Assembly (NCBI RefSeq): GCF_017833415.1
Contig: NZ_JAFICC010000016.1
Coordinates: forward strand, 1-64,000
Reading direction: 5' to 3'
Source of the DNA: Flavobacterium sp. 1355
GTDB lineage: Bacteria > Bacteroidota > Bacteroidia > Flavobacteriales > Flavobacteriaceae
Length of the DNA: 64,000 nt
Shown: positions 1 to 6,634 of the stretch, piece after piece
Position numbering within the stretch: position 1 is the first letter of the stretch
Layout: the number at the start of each line of letters is the position of its first letter
Notes under the pieces: generated by a model
Seen by the model: the letters and a program-made list of their open reading frames with translations, nothing else
What the model was told of the DNA's origin: nothing
Databases searched by the model: none
Position numbers and translations under genes: made by a program

Positions 1-28
1 TGAGAAGGTCAATAAAAGAATCCTGCAT
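1..28 (-). CDS. possible 5' end of a gene running off the left edge
   Basis: An ATG on the minus strand at 28 opens a frame (MQDSFIDLL) that stays open to the window edge. A GATATTTG box about 30 bases upstream, with a TTG 20 bases before it, resembles a flavobacterial promoter. Only nine codons are visible, so no product can be named, and the reading could be chance. Confidence 0.25.
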
Positions 29-180
29 TTCTATGTGTTTTTAAAATACAAATATCTAGATTTTAATATTTCCCCACAACAATATGTATTGATCCATTAA
101 AATTCGTTCCTGCAATATGTTTATGTCTGATCAAACTTCATTATAATATTTCCGTTTGAAACGAAAATAATCCCAATATT

Positions 181-278
181 TGTCATTCCGAGGAACGAGG
201 AATCACATGCAGCTCGACAAAGATTGGCGATTCTCTTTGTGGAATTTCTTGTGCGATTCCTCGTTCCTCGGAATGACA
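181..278. repeat. family A palindromic element, copy 1
   Basis: Two perfect 24-bp inverted arms (181-204 and 255-278) begin TGTCATTCCGAGGAACGAGG and enclose a 50-base loop. Related arms occur at 2420-2519, 21842-21942 and 46253-46356. It resembles REP/BIME-type intergenic palindromes. No coding function is visible. Confidence 0.85.
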
Positions 279-313
279 AACTTTGCAATTTGTTATTGAA
301 CAAACCAATTTAA

Positions 314-432
314 TTCATCTTGACGAAAGGAGATTTTTAGCATTACCGACAAGCGTACATCATGAAAAAAATTCTGGGGGGAATCAATTTTTGTCGATTT
401 GCTCTTTTGGTTTCTCCTTTCGTCGAAATGAA
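314..432. repeat. family B palindromic element
   Basis: Inverted arms of 20 bp (314-333 and 413-432) match at 18 of 20 positions and are built on the word GACGAAAGGAGA. It lies only 35 bp from a family A element, so the two palindromes sit nearly back to back. A decayed half-copy of a similar arm is at 15636-15664. Confidence 0.75.
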
Positions 433-456
433 CTTTGTTTAAAACAATTCTTTTTC

Positions 457-684
457 TTACTCAGCCTCCAAATAAGGATTTAAAATTTCTGCTAACTCAT
501 TTAGCCAATAAAAACAATTTTCCAGATTTTCTACACCTAGATTTCCTTTTTCCTTCATTGCGTTTAAGGCCAATAAATAATTCACTTTTCGTATTGACTT
601 CGCCATGTCTTTAGGGTCAATATCATTTGCAAAAAAATCAACTAACTTAATTTCCATCTCTTCTGAAAAAGTATTTGTAGCCAT
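457..684 (-). CDS. small conserved protein, paralogue of the gene at 15735-15971
   Basis: A 75-residue soluble acidic protein with no signal peptide or membrane segment. It shares an evident backbone with the 78-residue product at 15735-15971: the central block IRKVNYLLA and the C-terminal block WLNELAEILNPYLE are nearly identical. The function is unknown to me. The repeated WLNELAEILNPYLE tail suggests a conserved helical interaction surface. It stands alone between a palindromic element and an oppositely oriented XRE gene. Confidence 0.75.
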   Translation of the reverse strand: MATNTFSEEMEIKLVDFFANDIDPKDMAKSIRKVNYLLALNAMKEKGNLGVENLENCFYWLNELAEILNPYLEAE

Positions 685-771
685 TGTCTTATTTTTTATT
701 CATCTCAAATATAATACTTTTAGACACATAAATGTGACCACGCCAAAAATAAATCTAATGAATTTTGAAAT

Positions 772-1002
772 ATGGATATTTCAGAAGAAACCTTTATTGC
801 AAATCTTGGCATTCACATTAGACAACTACGTGAAAAGAAAGGTTTATCTCAACAAGATTTGGCTGATGATTGTGATATACGCAAAACTCAAATTGGCAGA
901 ATAGAAAGAGCTGAAATAAATACTACTGTACGAACTCTTGTGAAAATCGCCAATGCTTTGGATATTGAACCTAAAGTATTGTTTGATTTTCCTTTGAAAT
1001 AA
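772..1002 (+). CDS. XRE-family helix-turn-helix regulator
   Basis: A 76-residue single-domain DNA-binding protein. Residues 9-70 form a typical Cro/C1 helix-turn-helix, with RQLREKKGLSQQDLA followed by the recognition-helix region RKTQIGRIERAE. There is no second domain, so it probably acts as a small repressor. A 3-TM membrane-protein gene follows after 16 bases and may be co-transcribed. The target is unknown. Standalone XRE proteins of this size often control accessory or toxin-like genes, but nothing here proves that. Confidence 0.85.
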   Translation: MDISEETFIANLGIHIRQLREKKGLSQQDLADDCDIRKTQIGRIERAEINTTVRTLVKIANALDIEPKVLFDFPLK

Positions 1003-1018
1003 TTCTAGAAGTTTTACA

Positions 1019-1342
1019 TTGAATAAATACAAGAATCTCCATCTTACACAAAAGTTTGCTATTGCAATTCCTGCTTTATTTATTTTAAGCTGTCTAACAA
1101 AACATTATATTCAGAAATTTAGATATTCTCTCGAATTTCGATGGATATATGTTTATGGCAACATTGGAATTTTCCTTACATGTCTTGTACTTATTATTTT
1201 CTCCTTAGCAAATTCTATTTTGATTGTTCGGGATTTGAAAACCAAATTATTTTTAAAACTTTTTTGGCTTTTAGTAAGTTCTTCTGTTTTTGTATTTACA
1301 ATTACAATGCTTATAATTATCTTCTTTCAAGATAATACATAA
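1019..1342 (+). CDS. small membrane protein of unknown function
   Basis: A 107-residue protein with three hydrophobic segments (about residues 11-27, 44-66 and 79-101) and short basic connectors, so probably integral to the inner membrane. The start is a TTG codon, since no ATG gives a full first membrane segment. It begins 16 bases after the XRE gene, which suggests a two-gene unit. I do not recognise the family. Codon usage is A/T-rich like the neighbouring accessory genes. Confidence 0.55.
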   Translation: MNKYKNLHLTQKFAIAIPALFILSCLTKHYIQKFRYSLEFRWIYVYGNIGIFLTCLVLIIFSLANSILIVRDLKTKLFLKLFWLLVSSSVFVFTITMLIIIFFQDNT

Positions 1343-1381
1343 TTCGATTTCAAATTTCAGCTAAAAGCCTTTTCTTCAAAC

Positions 1382-1408
1382 AAAAAAACCTCCAGCTAAA
1401 GCAGGAGG
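1382..1408 (-). terminator. rho-independent terminator
   Basis: A CCTCC..GGAGG hairpin with an inner GC pair and TAAA loop is followed, on the minus strand, by a run of seven T. It would end transcription from the HAD phosphatase gene and may also stop the opposing membrane-protein transcript. Confidence 0.6.
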
Positions 1409-1472
1409 CAATTCATTTGGATTTTTTTTAAATGCTAATAATCCGCTTAGTTTGTGATTACTTTTCGTTTCA

Positions 1473-1574
1473 ACGGATTAAAATCCATTGCTATAGAATA
1501 AATCATTCCTACGGAATTTTTATAAAGAAGTTCCATCGGAACAAAAAGTATTGTAGGGATGGATTTTAATCCGT
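1473..1574. repeat. palindromic element with ACGGATTAAAATCCAT arms
   Basis: Perfect 16-bp inverted arms at 1473-1488 and 1559-1574 enclose about 70 bases that contain further small dyads. The sequence is unlike family A or B. It occupies the gap between convergent genes. Confidence 0.7.
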
Positions 1575-1653
1575 CCATCGCAATCAGGATCTCTCGTGTC
1601 TTGTGTAGTTTTGAATTTGGTCCCGAAGCCTCGGGATAATAATTGGAATTTTA

Positions 1654-2313
1654 TTACCTTTTCAGTAATTCCAAAACCTTATCGACATTGATTTCACCAT
1701 AATCATTGATATAAAAATCACATGGCGGAAGCTGTTCTTTTGTATGCGTGCTCAAAACACCTACTACTTTCATTCCGGCATTTAGCCCCGCTGTAACACC
1801 CGAAAAAGAATCTTCAAAAACCACACAATCAGACGGAGAAACCCCCACACGTTCAGCAGATTTTAGATACACTTCAGGATTTGGTTTATGATGTTGTACG
1901 TCTTCACTTGACATCATAGAATCCATTTTGTCTTCTATTTGCAAAGCGTTTATGATCAAATCGAGATTGGCGCGCGGTGCAGAGGTTGCAACGGCAGTTT
2001 TAAAGTTGCGGGATTTTAGTTCGTCCAAAAACTTCAAATAATGCGGAATTGTTTCGACTTTGTCTTTATAAATATCACGAAACATCGATTCTTTTTCGTC
2101 TTCGAGTTTTGTAAGTTCCTCTCCGGCGATAGCACGTTTAAAGAAATATGTCAGGATATAACCGTTATGTTTTCCGTACATATGGTCTTCAAATTCCTGC
2201 TCTGTATAAGGAATTTTGTAATTATCAAAGAAGGCTTCAAAAGCTTTTACATGATGCGGATTGGTGTGACAAATCACGCCGTCCATGTCAAAAATTACAC
2301 ATTGTTGGCTCAT
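1654..2313 (-). CDS. HAD-superfamily phosphatase / beta-phosphoglucomutase-like
   Basis: A 219-residue cytoplasmic hydrolase of HAD subfamily IA. Motif I is FDMDGVICHT near the N-terminus (nucleophile Asp9, acid Asp11). Motif II is the Thr/Ser of VATSAPRAN. Motif III lies around KPNPEVYLKSA, and motif IV is VVFEDSFSGVTAG. An alpha-helical cap sits between motifs I and II. This arrangement fits phosphosugar phosphatases or beta-phosphoglucomutase. The exact substrate cannot be read from sequence. No sugar-utilisation genes are adjacent. Confidence 0.88.
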   Translation of the reverse strand: MSQQCVIFDMDGVICHTNPHHVKAFEAFFDNYKIPYTEQEFEDHMYGKHNGYILTYFFKRAIAGEELTKLEDEKESMFRDIYKDKVETIPHYLKFLDELKSRNFKTAVATSAPRANLDLIINALQIEDKMDSMMSSEDVQHHKPNPEVYLKSAERVGVSPSDCVVFEDSFSGVTAGLNAGMKVVGVLSTHTKEQLPPCDFYINDYGEINVDKVLELLKR

Positions 2314-2419
2314 ATTCTATTTTTGTTTTAACGGTTCGCAAGATAGGGTAATAAAGCTTTATTTCACAGAGATTCGCAAGGTTTTTCGCAGTCCTGATGG
2401 CTATTTCAGATTGATTGCT

Positions 2420-2519
2420 TGTCATCCTGAGGAACAAAGGACAACAAACGGAACTCTACATAAGATTGGCGAATTTCTGTGCGGAGCTTCTCGTGTGGAC
2501 CTTCGTTCTCAGGATGACA
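2420..2519. repeat. family A palindromic element, copy 2
   Basis: Arms TGTCATCCTGAGGAACAAAGG and its imperfect complement end in CTCAGGATGACA. The element abuts the broken 3' end of a GIY-YIG gene, so it may have inserted there or replaced the rest of the gene. Confidence 0.75.
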
Positions 2520-2542
2520 TAAAATGAAAAAGCTGAAACCTG

Positions 2543-2686
2543 AAATTCCCATGGTCCTTTATTAGAAGTATATTTACTTCTATTTTCATTGTGATATAAT
2601 AATCTATGGGGAACATCTTCGCTAAAACCTTTGTAATAAATGTCAAAAGTTTTTGAATAAATAATATAAACCAAAACATAAATCAA
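2543..2686 (-). pseudogene. truncated GIY-YIG endonuclease-like gene
   Basis: The first 48 codons match the start of small GIY-YIG nucleases of the YhbQ/UvrC-N type: a VYIIYS segment, then YYKGFSEDVPHRLLYHN and KYTSNKGPWE. After PWEF the similarity stops. The frame runs 29 more codons through unrelated sequence and the family A palindrome before a stop at 2456. Intact relatives are about 80-100 residues and keep a conserved Glu and Asn in the missing half. I read this as a decayed gene. Confidence 0.7.
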
Positions 2687-2704
2687 GGCATAATTATAAA
2701 AAAA

Positions 2705-2730
2705 AATGCCTTTCCATTAAGAAAGGCATT
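2705..2730 (-). terminator. terminator of the first tRNA-Asp gene
   Basis: Perfect 10-bp stem (AATGCCTTTC..GAAAGGCATT) with a six-base loop, followed on the minus strand by a long T-run. Confidence 0.85.
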
Positions 2731-2742
2731 TTAATATTTAAG

Positions 2743-2816
2743 CGGTCTGGACGGGACTCGAACCCGCGACCCCATGCGTGACAGGCATGTATTCTAACCA
2801 ACTGAACTACCAAACC
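2743..2816 (-). tRNA. tRNA-Asp (GTC), copy 1
   Basis: The minus strand folds as a complete cloverleaf. A GGTTTGG/CCAGACC acceptor stem has one G-U pair, the D arm contains AGTTCAGTTGGTTAGA, the anticodon loop CCTGTCACG gives GTC, and the T arm is GCGGGTTCGAGTCCCGT. CCA is not encoded. The whole gene is repeated identically at 3255-3328. Confidence 0.97.
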
Positions 2817-2835
2817 CACTGCGTTATTGTGAGTG

Positions 2836-2865
2836 CAAAAATACAATAGAAGTTGGATTCTGCAA
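2836..2865 (-). promoter_or_regulatory. flavobacterial promoter of tRNA-Asp copy 1
   Basis: On the minus strand TTG (2865-2863) and TATTTTTG (2843-2836) are separated by 19 bases. This matches the TTG/TAnnTTTG promoter known in Flavobacteriia, and it sits about 20 bases before the mature tRNA. Confidence 0.75.
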
Positions 2866-2982
2866 GGGTTTTTGCGAATAAAATCAATAAATTTTTAATC
2901 CTCTGATTTTAAATAAATTCCAAGATTTTAAACCCGGGGCTTCGGGACCAAATTCCGATGTTGGAATCAAAAAAGCCTTTAT

Positions 2983-3081
2983 TTAACCGCAAAGAACGCA
3001 AGGTTAAAAACGCAAAGTCCGCAAAGCTTTAAAAAAAACTTTGCGGACTTTGCGTAAATTCTTAGCGCCCTTTGCGGTTAA
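2983..3081. repeat. family C palindromic element (CCGCAAAG words)
   Basis: TTAACCGCAAAG at the left end and its complement CTTTGCGGTTAA at the right enclose nested dyads built from CGCAAAGTCCGCAAAG. The same vocabulary occurs at 23304-23416 and 42651-42810. Between 3103 and 3180 only two further small hairpins are seen, so the 438-bp gap between the tRNA genes is otherwise empty. Confidence 0.75.
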
Positions 3082-3214
3082 TCCCGACATGCCTTAAATC
3101 AAAAAAGCCATCCACAAAAGTGGAAAGCTTTTCATTGGTCTAACTACTAAACCAGCTACGAGTTACAAATTCGTAGCAAAACAACACAACTAATCTTAGA
3201 TACCGTATTTGGGC

Positions 3215-3240
3215 AAAAAAGCCTTTCTGTTAAGAAAGGC
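3215..3240 (-). terminator. terminator of the second tRNA-Asp gene
   Basis: GCCTTTC-TGTTAA-GAAAGGC hairpin followed by a T-run on the minus strand, close in sequence to the terminator of the other tRNA-Asp copy. Confidence 0.8.
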
Positions 3241-3254
3241 TTCTCCCAATATTG

Positions 3255-3328
3255 CGGTCTGGACGGGACTCGAACCCGCGACCCCATGCGTGACAGGCAT
3301 GTATTCTAACCAACTGAACTACCAAACC
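3255..3328 (-). tRNA. tRNA-Asp (GTC), copy 2
   Basis: Identical over the full 74 bases to copy 1 at 2743-2816, with the same cloverleaf and GTC anticodon. It has its own promoter and terminator, so the pair is two independent units and not one polycistronic transcript. Confidence 0.97.
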
Positions 3329-3346
3329 TCTGCGTTATTGCGGTTG

Positions 3347-3376
3347 CAAAGATAGTACAGAATTTCATTTCTGCAA
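3347..3376 (-). promoter_or_regulatory. flavobacterial promoter of tRNA-Asp copy 2
   Basis: On the minus strand TTG (3376-3374), a 19-base spacer, then TATCTTTG (3354-3347). The spacing and placement are the same as for copy 1. Confidence 0.75.
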
Positions 3377-3414
3377 GTGTTTTTGCAAAAAAAATAAAAT
3401 AAATATTTAAAATA

Positions 3415-4341
3415 TTATACAAAGTTTTGTTTTTCAACTAAATATGTAGTCAGTATTTTTTCAAAACTGTCGCCAACATTTACCGGAACGTACTTAATTT
3501 GGTTCTTTGCACAGGTCAAAGAAAGGTTTTTAAAGTATTCTTCTGCTCGTTTTTCGTATTCTTCTTTTACATTATCTGCAAAAATCGATACTTCTTCTCC
3601 GGATTCGAGGTCAATAAATTTTCGCGGTGTATTATCAAAATCAAATTTCAGCTCTGTTTTATAATCAACAACATGAAACAGAACGACTTTGTGTTTGTTA
3701 TGTTTAAGATGCTGCAGGGCATTAAATAATTTTTCATCATCTTCTGACTGAAGCATATCGGTAAACAAAATAATCATCGAACGACGGTGCATTTTCTCTG
3801 CAATCTGATGCAGGTAAGTAATGGTATTGGTGTTTTTTTTGACTTTTGGCTGTTCCAGTAATTGCTCCAGTTTATTGAGCAGCATTCTGTGATGGCGATC
3901 ACTTCCTTTTTCGGGAGCATAATATTCGTAGTGATCTGAGAAAACGCTTAAGCCAACGGCATCGCGCTGTTTCTTTAAAATATTCATTAAAACCGCCGAA
4001 GCTAAAACTGAAAACCCGATTTTCTTTTCATAAAAAGGCTGATTTGATTTTAGTTCAGGATAATGCATTGACGAAGAATTATCTACAATAATATGACAGC
4101 GCAAATTGGTTTCCTCCTCAAAACGTTTGGTGTACAAGCGATCTGTTTTGGCAAACAACTTCCAATCAATATGTTTGGTACTTTCGCCGGCATTATAGAC
4201 TTTATGTTCTGCAAATTCTGCCGAAAATCCGTGAAACGGGCTTTTGTGCATTCCCGAAATAAAACCTTCTACAACCTGATTGGCCAGCATTTCGAGATGC
4301 TGAAAACTGGAAACTTTCTCTATTTCTGATTCGATTTTCAT
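3415..4341 (-). CDS. DUF58 / VWA-like protein
   Basis: A 308-residue cytoplasmic protein of the DUF58 family. The family signature lies near residues 50-75 (AGESTKHIDWKLFAKTDRLYTKRFEEE). It is followed by a von Willebrand A-like fold with a partial MIDAS (HIIVDNSSSM) and a second strand with IILFTDML. Relatives usually sit beside a MoxR AAA+ ATPase and Bat genes. No moxR is present here, so this copy appears detached from its usual partners. A short open frame upstream overlaps its start as ATGA. Confidence 0.88.
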   Translation of the reverse strand: MKIESEIEKVSSFQHLEMLANQVVEGFISGMHKSPFHGFSAEFAEHKVYNAGESTKHIDWKLFAKTDRLYTKRFEEETNLRCHIIVDNSSSMHYPELKSNQPFYEKKIGFSVLASAVLMNILKKQRDAVGLSVFSDHYEYYAPEKGSDRHHRMLLNKLEQLLEQPKVKKNTNTITYLHQIAEKMHRRSMIILFTDMLQSEDDEKLFNALQHLKHNKHKVVLFHVVDYKTELKFDFDNTPRKFIDLESGEEVSIFADNVKEEYEKRAEEYFKNLSLTCAKNQIKYVPVNVGDSFEKILTTYLVEKQNFV

Positions 4342-4451
4342 TCGGTTTCTTTTTTTATATTCTGCTTGCGGTTTAAGCCGTCTGCTGCCTGAAACAGGTT
4401 TTGTTTTAATATCGGAATAAAATTAGGGTTTTCTTTAAAAAAGTCGGTCAC
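4338..4451 (-). CDS. possible small ORF overlapping the DUF58 start
   Basis: An open frame of 43 codons ends in a TGA that overlaps the DUF58 ATG (ATGA coupling). The only plausible start is GTG at 4451, giving a charged 37-residue peptide containing TDFFKENPNFIPILKQNLFQ. It begins after the terminator of the upstream lipoprotein gene. It could be a translational-coupling leader, a remnant of a lost upstream gene, or chance. Confidence 0.3.
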   Translation of the reverse strand: MTDFFKENPNFIPILKQNLFQAADGLNRKQNIKKETE

Positions 4452-4482
4452 TAATTCGCGGATTTTTTCCTAATTACCAAAA

Positions 4483-4508
4483 AAAGGCCTGACTTACGCC
4501 AGACCTTT
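4483..4508 (-). terminator. terminator after the DUF4082 lipoprotein gene
   Basis: AAAGGCCTG..CAGACCTTT hairpin with one mismatch, followed on the minus strand by a T-run. Near-copies of this hairpin occur near 8885 and at 9022-9045. Confidence 0.7.
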
Positions 4509-4535
4509 ACTACTAATTAAACTATTTAAAACAAA

Positions 4536-5126
4536 TTACTCCGTTTGCTGAAAATCAAAACTTAAATCTCCGGCATTGTAAGTTGCCGAAACGCTTGTTG
4601 GAAAAGTCTGTGCCGTTCCCGAAAGCCATCTGTATTCATTAAATGTAATATTTCCGGCAACTATTGGATAAGTAGCAGCAGTATTATCTGCCTTGTTTTT
4701 TTTGTACCAGTCATTTCCATTCATGGAAATCAGGTATTTTTTGTCTTTTTCCAGAGCCAGTTCACTAATTTCTTTTGAAACCTGAACATCTGCTGTTGCC
4801 ACGTTTAGCGTTTCTGTGCGCACTACAGCCTTAGTCTCATAATCCCAGATCGTAACACGTACTGCTGGGCTTACGGCCGGTAATTTTAAAGTAATTGCTT
4901 TAATTTTTCCTTTAACTGTTGGTGTAAATACAAGTCCAAATTCATAATCCCCCGAATCAATGAAATTGGTTACAGTAGAAAAACCGGTTTGAGTATAATA
5001 AGCTGCCAATGGATTTTCGGTTTCAAATTTTGGCTTGTTATCATTATCATTGTCGCTATCACTACTGCATGATGAGATAAAAATTGAAAGTAACATGATT
5101 GTAAAAATGGTTTTTAAAGTTTTCAT
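4536..5126 (-). CDS. DUF4082-like lipoprotein
   Basis: A 196-residue exported lipoprotein. A basic start and hydrophobic helix lead to the lipobox SIFISSC, so Cys20 would be lipidated. An Asp/Asn-rich linker follows. The mature domain (about residues 40-190) has alternating beta-strand character, with the pattern EFGLVFTPTVKGKIKAITLK and a later RVTIWDYET. This fits DUF4082, a jelly-roll domain seen in surface-attached proteins of Bacteroidota. It is adjacent to another lipoprotein gene in the same direction. Confidence 0.75.
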   Translation of the reverse strand: MKTLKTIFTIMLLSIFISSCSSDSDNDNDNKPKFETENPLAAYYTQTGFSTVTNFIDSGDYEFGLVFTPTVKGKIKAITLKLPAVSPAVRVTIWDYETKAVVRTETLNVATADVQVSKEISELALEKDKKYLISMNGNDWYKKNKADNTAATYPIVAGNITFNEYRWLSGTAQTFPTSVSATYNAGDLSFDFQQTE

Positions 5127-5176
5127 AATATTAAAATTTTAGGTCGTTTTATAATTCTATTCTCTTCTCCCGCAAA

Positions 5177-5722
5177 CTATTGTTGAATATTAAAGTGTGC
5201 ACATACCTCTTCGTAACTCATTTTAGAATAATCCAATTTTGCCGTTTTGGATGTCGCAGCAGCAACTCCTCCTGGAATCAAAATATACCTCCAGCTAAGT
5301 GATGTAGGAAGATTTACAGTTGCGGCCTGATCATGTCTAAATCTGAATAATTTGATTTTCTTGACAGAAGAAATAGCGGTAATTGTATTAACAAATCCAC
5401 CTGCTGTTGATGTATAAGGCAATGAAAATGTGCCAGAACCAAAAGACACATACACTAATACGGTTCCTTTTGAAACAATATCCTCTGTTAATTCCGGAGC
5501 GACAAGACTTGTAGACATTCCAGAAGTTCCGTCTACTGATTCTGCAGCGGCCACCGGAGCTGTTAACCATGCACTATAAATAACATTTGCTGTTCCTGTT
5601 GCTCCCGGTGCGCCTGCTTGTCCATTAACACCATCAACACCATCAGTTCCGTCATCGCTGCTGCATGAAATCGTAAAAATTGCAAGAAAAAAAATTGTAA
5701 TAATTGGTTTTAAAAATTTCAT
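5177..5722 (-). CDS. lipoprotein with a short collagen-like segment
   Basis: A 181-residue exported protein with lipobox FTISCSSDD (lipidated Cys20). Residues 25-43 carry a run of Gly-X-Y triplets (GTDGVDGVNGQAGAPGATG), a collagen-like stalk often seen at the base of Bacteroidota surface lipoproteins. The remaining 135 residues are a beta-rich domain that I cannot assign. It lies 50 bases upstream of the DUF4082 lipoprotein gene, and the two probably form an operon. It is transcribed divergently from the LytTR regulator. Confidence 0.7.
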   Translation of the reverse strand: MKFLKPIITIFFLAIFTISCSSDDGTDGVDGVNGQAGAPGATGTANVIYSAWLTAPVAAAESVDGTSGMSTSLVAPELTEDIVSKGTVLVYVSFGSGTFSLPYTSTAGGFVNTITAISSVKKIKLFRFRHDQAATVNLPTSLSWRYILIPGGVAAATSKTAKLDYSKMSYEEVCAHFNIQQ

Positions 5723-5876
5723 AATAATTTTAGTTTTAAAATTCGTTAAATGATTCGTATTTAATTCAATAACATTATTTTTGTAACAGTCAGAAAGCTA
5801 TATTTGATGTTTATTTCCAGCTTTTGAATTAATTACAGGACAAATTTGCGCCGATAAAACGGGCCTGAAAACAGCC

Positions 5877-5912
5877 AATAGACAAACAACATTTTAAATA
5901 GACAGACAACAT
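5877..5912. promoter_or_regulatory. candidate LytTR operator: direct repeat with 20-bp period
   Basis: AATAGACAAACAACAT (5877-5892) recurs as AATAGACAGACAACAT (5897-5912), 15 of 16 identical with a 20-bp period. LytTR regulators typically bind paired direct repeats about two helical turns apart. The site lies just upstream of the LytTR gene and between divergent genes. Assignment to this regulator is inferred. Confidence 0.55.
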
Positions 5913-5926
5913 AAATTGAGGTTCGA

Positions 5927-6634
5927 ATGATGAAAAAATACACTTGTATTATTATTGATGACGACGAAATTGATAGATTAACTGTATTGTCTTTCGCTAA
6001 AAAATTTCCGATTCTGGATATTTTGGGTGTTTTTGAAGATGCAGAAGATGCGCTTCCTTTTTTAGAAAAAGAAAATATTGATATTTTGTTTCTTGACATT
6101 GATATGCCGGGTTTAAACGGAATTGATTTCAGGAAAAAAGCATTAGAAATTCCGGTTTGCGTTTTTATAACTGCTCATCCCGAACATGCTGTAGAAAGCT
6201 TTCAGATCGAAACTTTAGATTTTATAGTAAAGCCTTTAAAACTCGATCGTTTTACTCAAACCGTTAACCGCATTGAGGAGTTTATGGAAATTAAACTCAA
6301 GGCTTCTCTTTTTGAAGCCAGTATTGGCGGTGACACGATTTATATAAAAGAAGGGCACGAACAGACGAAAGTCAAATTACATGAAATTTTGTATCTCGAA
6401 GCCCTTAAGGATTATACGCTGATTATTACAGATAAAAAAAGACATTGTGTTTTATCAAGCATCGGAAATTTATTAAAAGAAGATCATTTTCAGTCTTTTA
6501 TTCGCATTCATCGGAGTTTTGCCGTTCAGAAACAATTCATCCAGAAAATAAATTCGAGCGAAATCCTTTTAAACAATAATGTAGCTATTCCGGTAGGAAG
6601 AAGTTATAAGGAAAACCTAAACCTGATTTCATGA
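5927..6634 (+). CDS. LytTR-family response regulator
   Basis: A 235-residue two-component regulator. Residues 4-120 are a receiver domain with acidic pocket IIDDDEID, phosphoacceptor Asp57 in LFLDIDMPG, the switch Thr in FITAHPEHA, and Lys in IVKPLK. Residues 140-235 are a LytTR DNA-binding domain, with EILYLEALKDYT and FIRIHRSFAV. Its TGA overlaps the ATG of the histidine kinase gene, so the two are translationally coupled partners. A direct repeat upstream is a likely autoregulatory operator. ATG at 5930 is an alternative start. Confidence 0.95.
   Translation: MMKKYTCIIIDDDEIDRLTVLSFAKKFPILDILGVFEDAEDALPFLEKENIDILFLDIDMPGLNGIDFRKKALEIPVCVFITAHPEHAVESFQIETLDFIVKPLKLDRFTQTVNRIEEFMEIKLKASLFEASIGGDTIYIKEGHEQTKVKLHEILYLEALKDYTLIITDKKRHCVLSSIGNLLKEDHFQSFIRIHRSFAVQKQFIQKINSSEILLNNNVAIPVGRSYKENLNLIS

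Noticed and set aside
181..278. Possible CRISPR repeats from the family A arms
   Set aside because: Arms are inverted, not direct, occur once per locus, and no regular spacer array or cas gene is present.
605..904. Open frame of 99 codons on the plus strand
   Set aside because: It overlaps the XRE gene in another frame and the small-protein gene antisense, with no recognisable domain.
3130..3180. tRNA-like sequence between the two tRNA-Asp genes
   Set aside because: Only a 7-bp hairpin GCTACGA/TCGTAGC is present; no D, anticodon and T arms can be placed.
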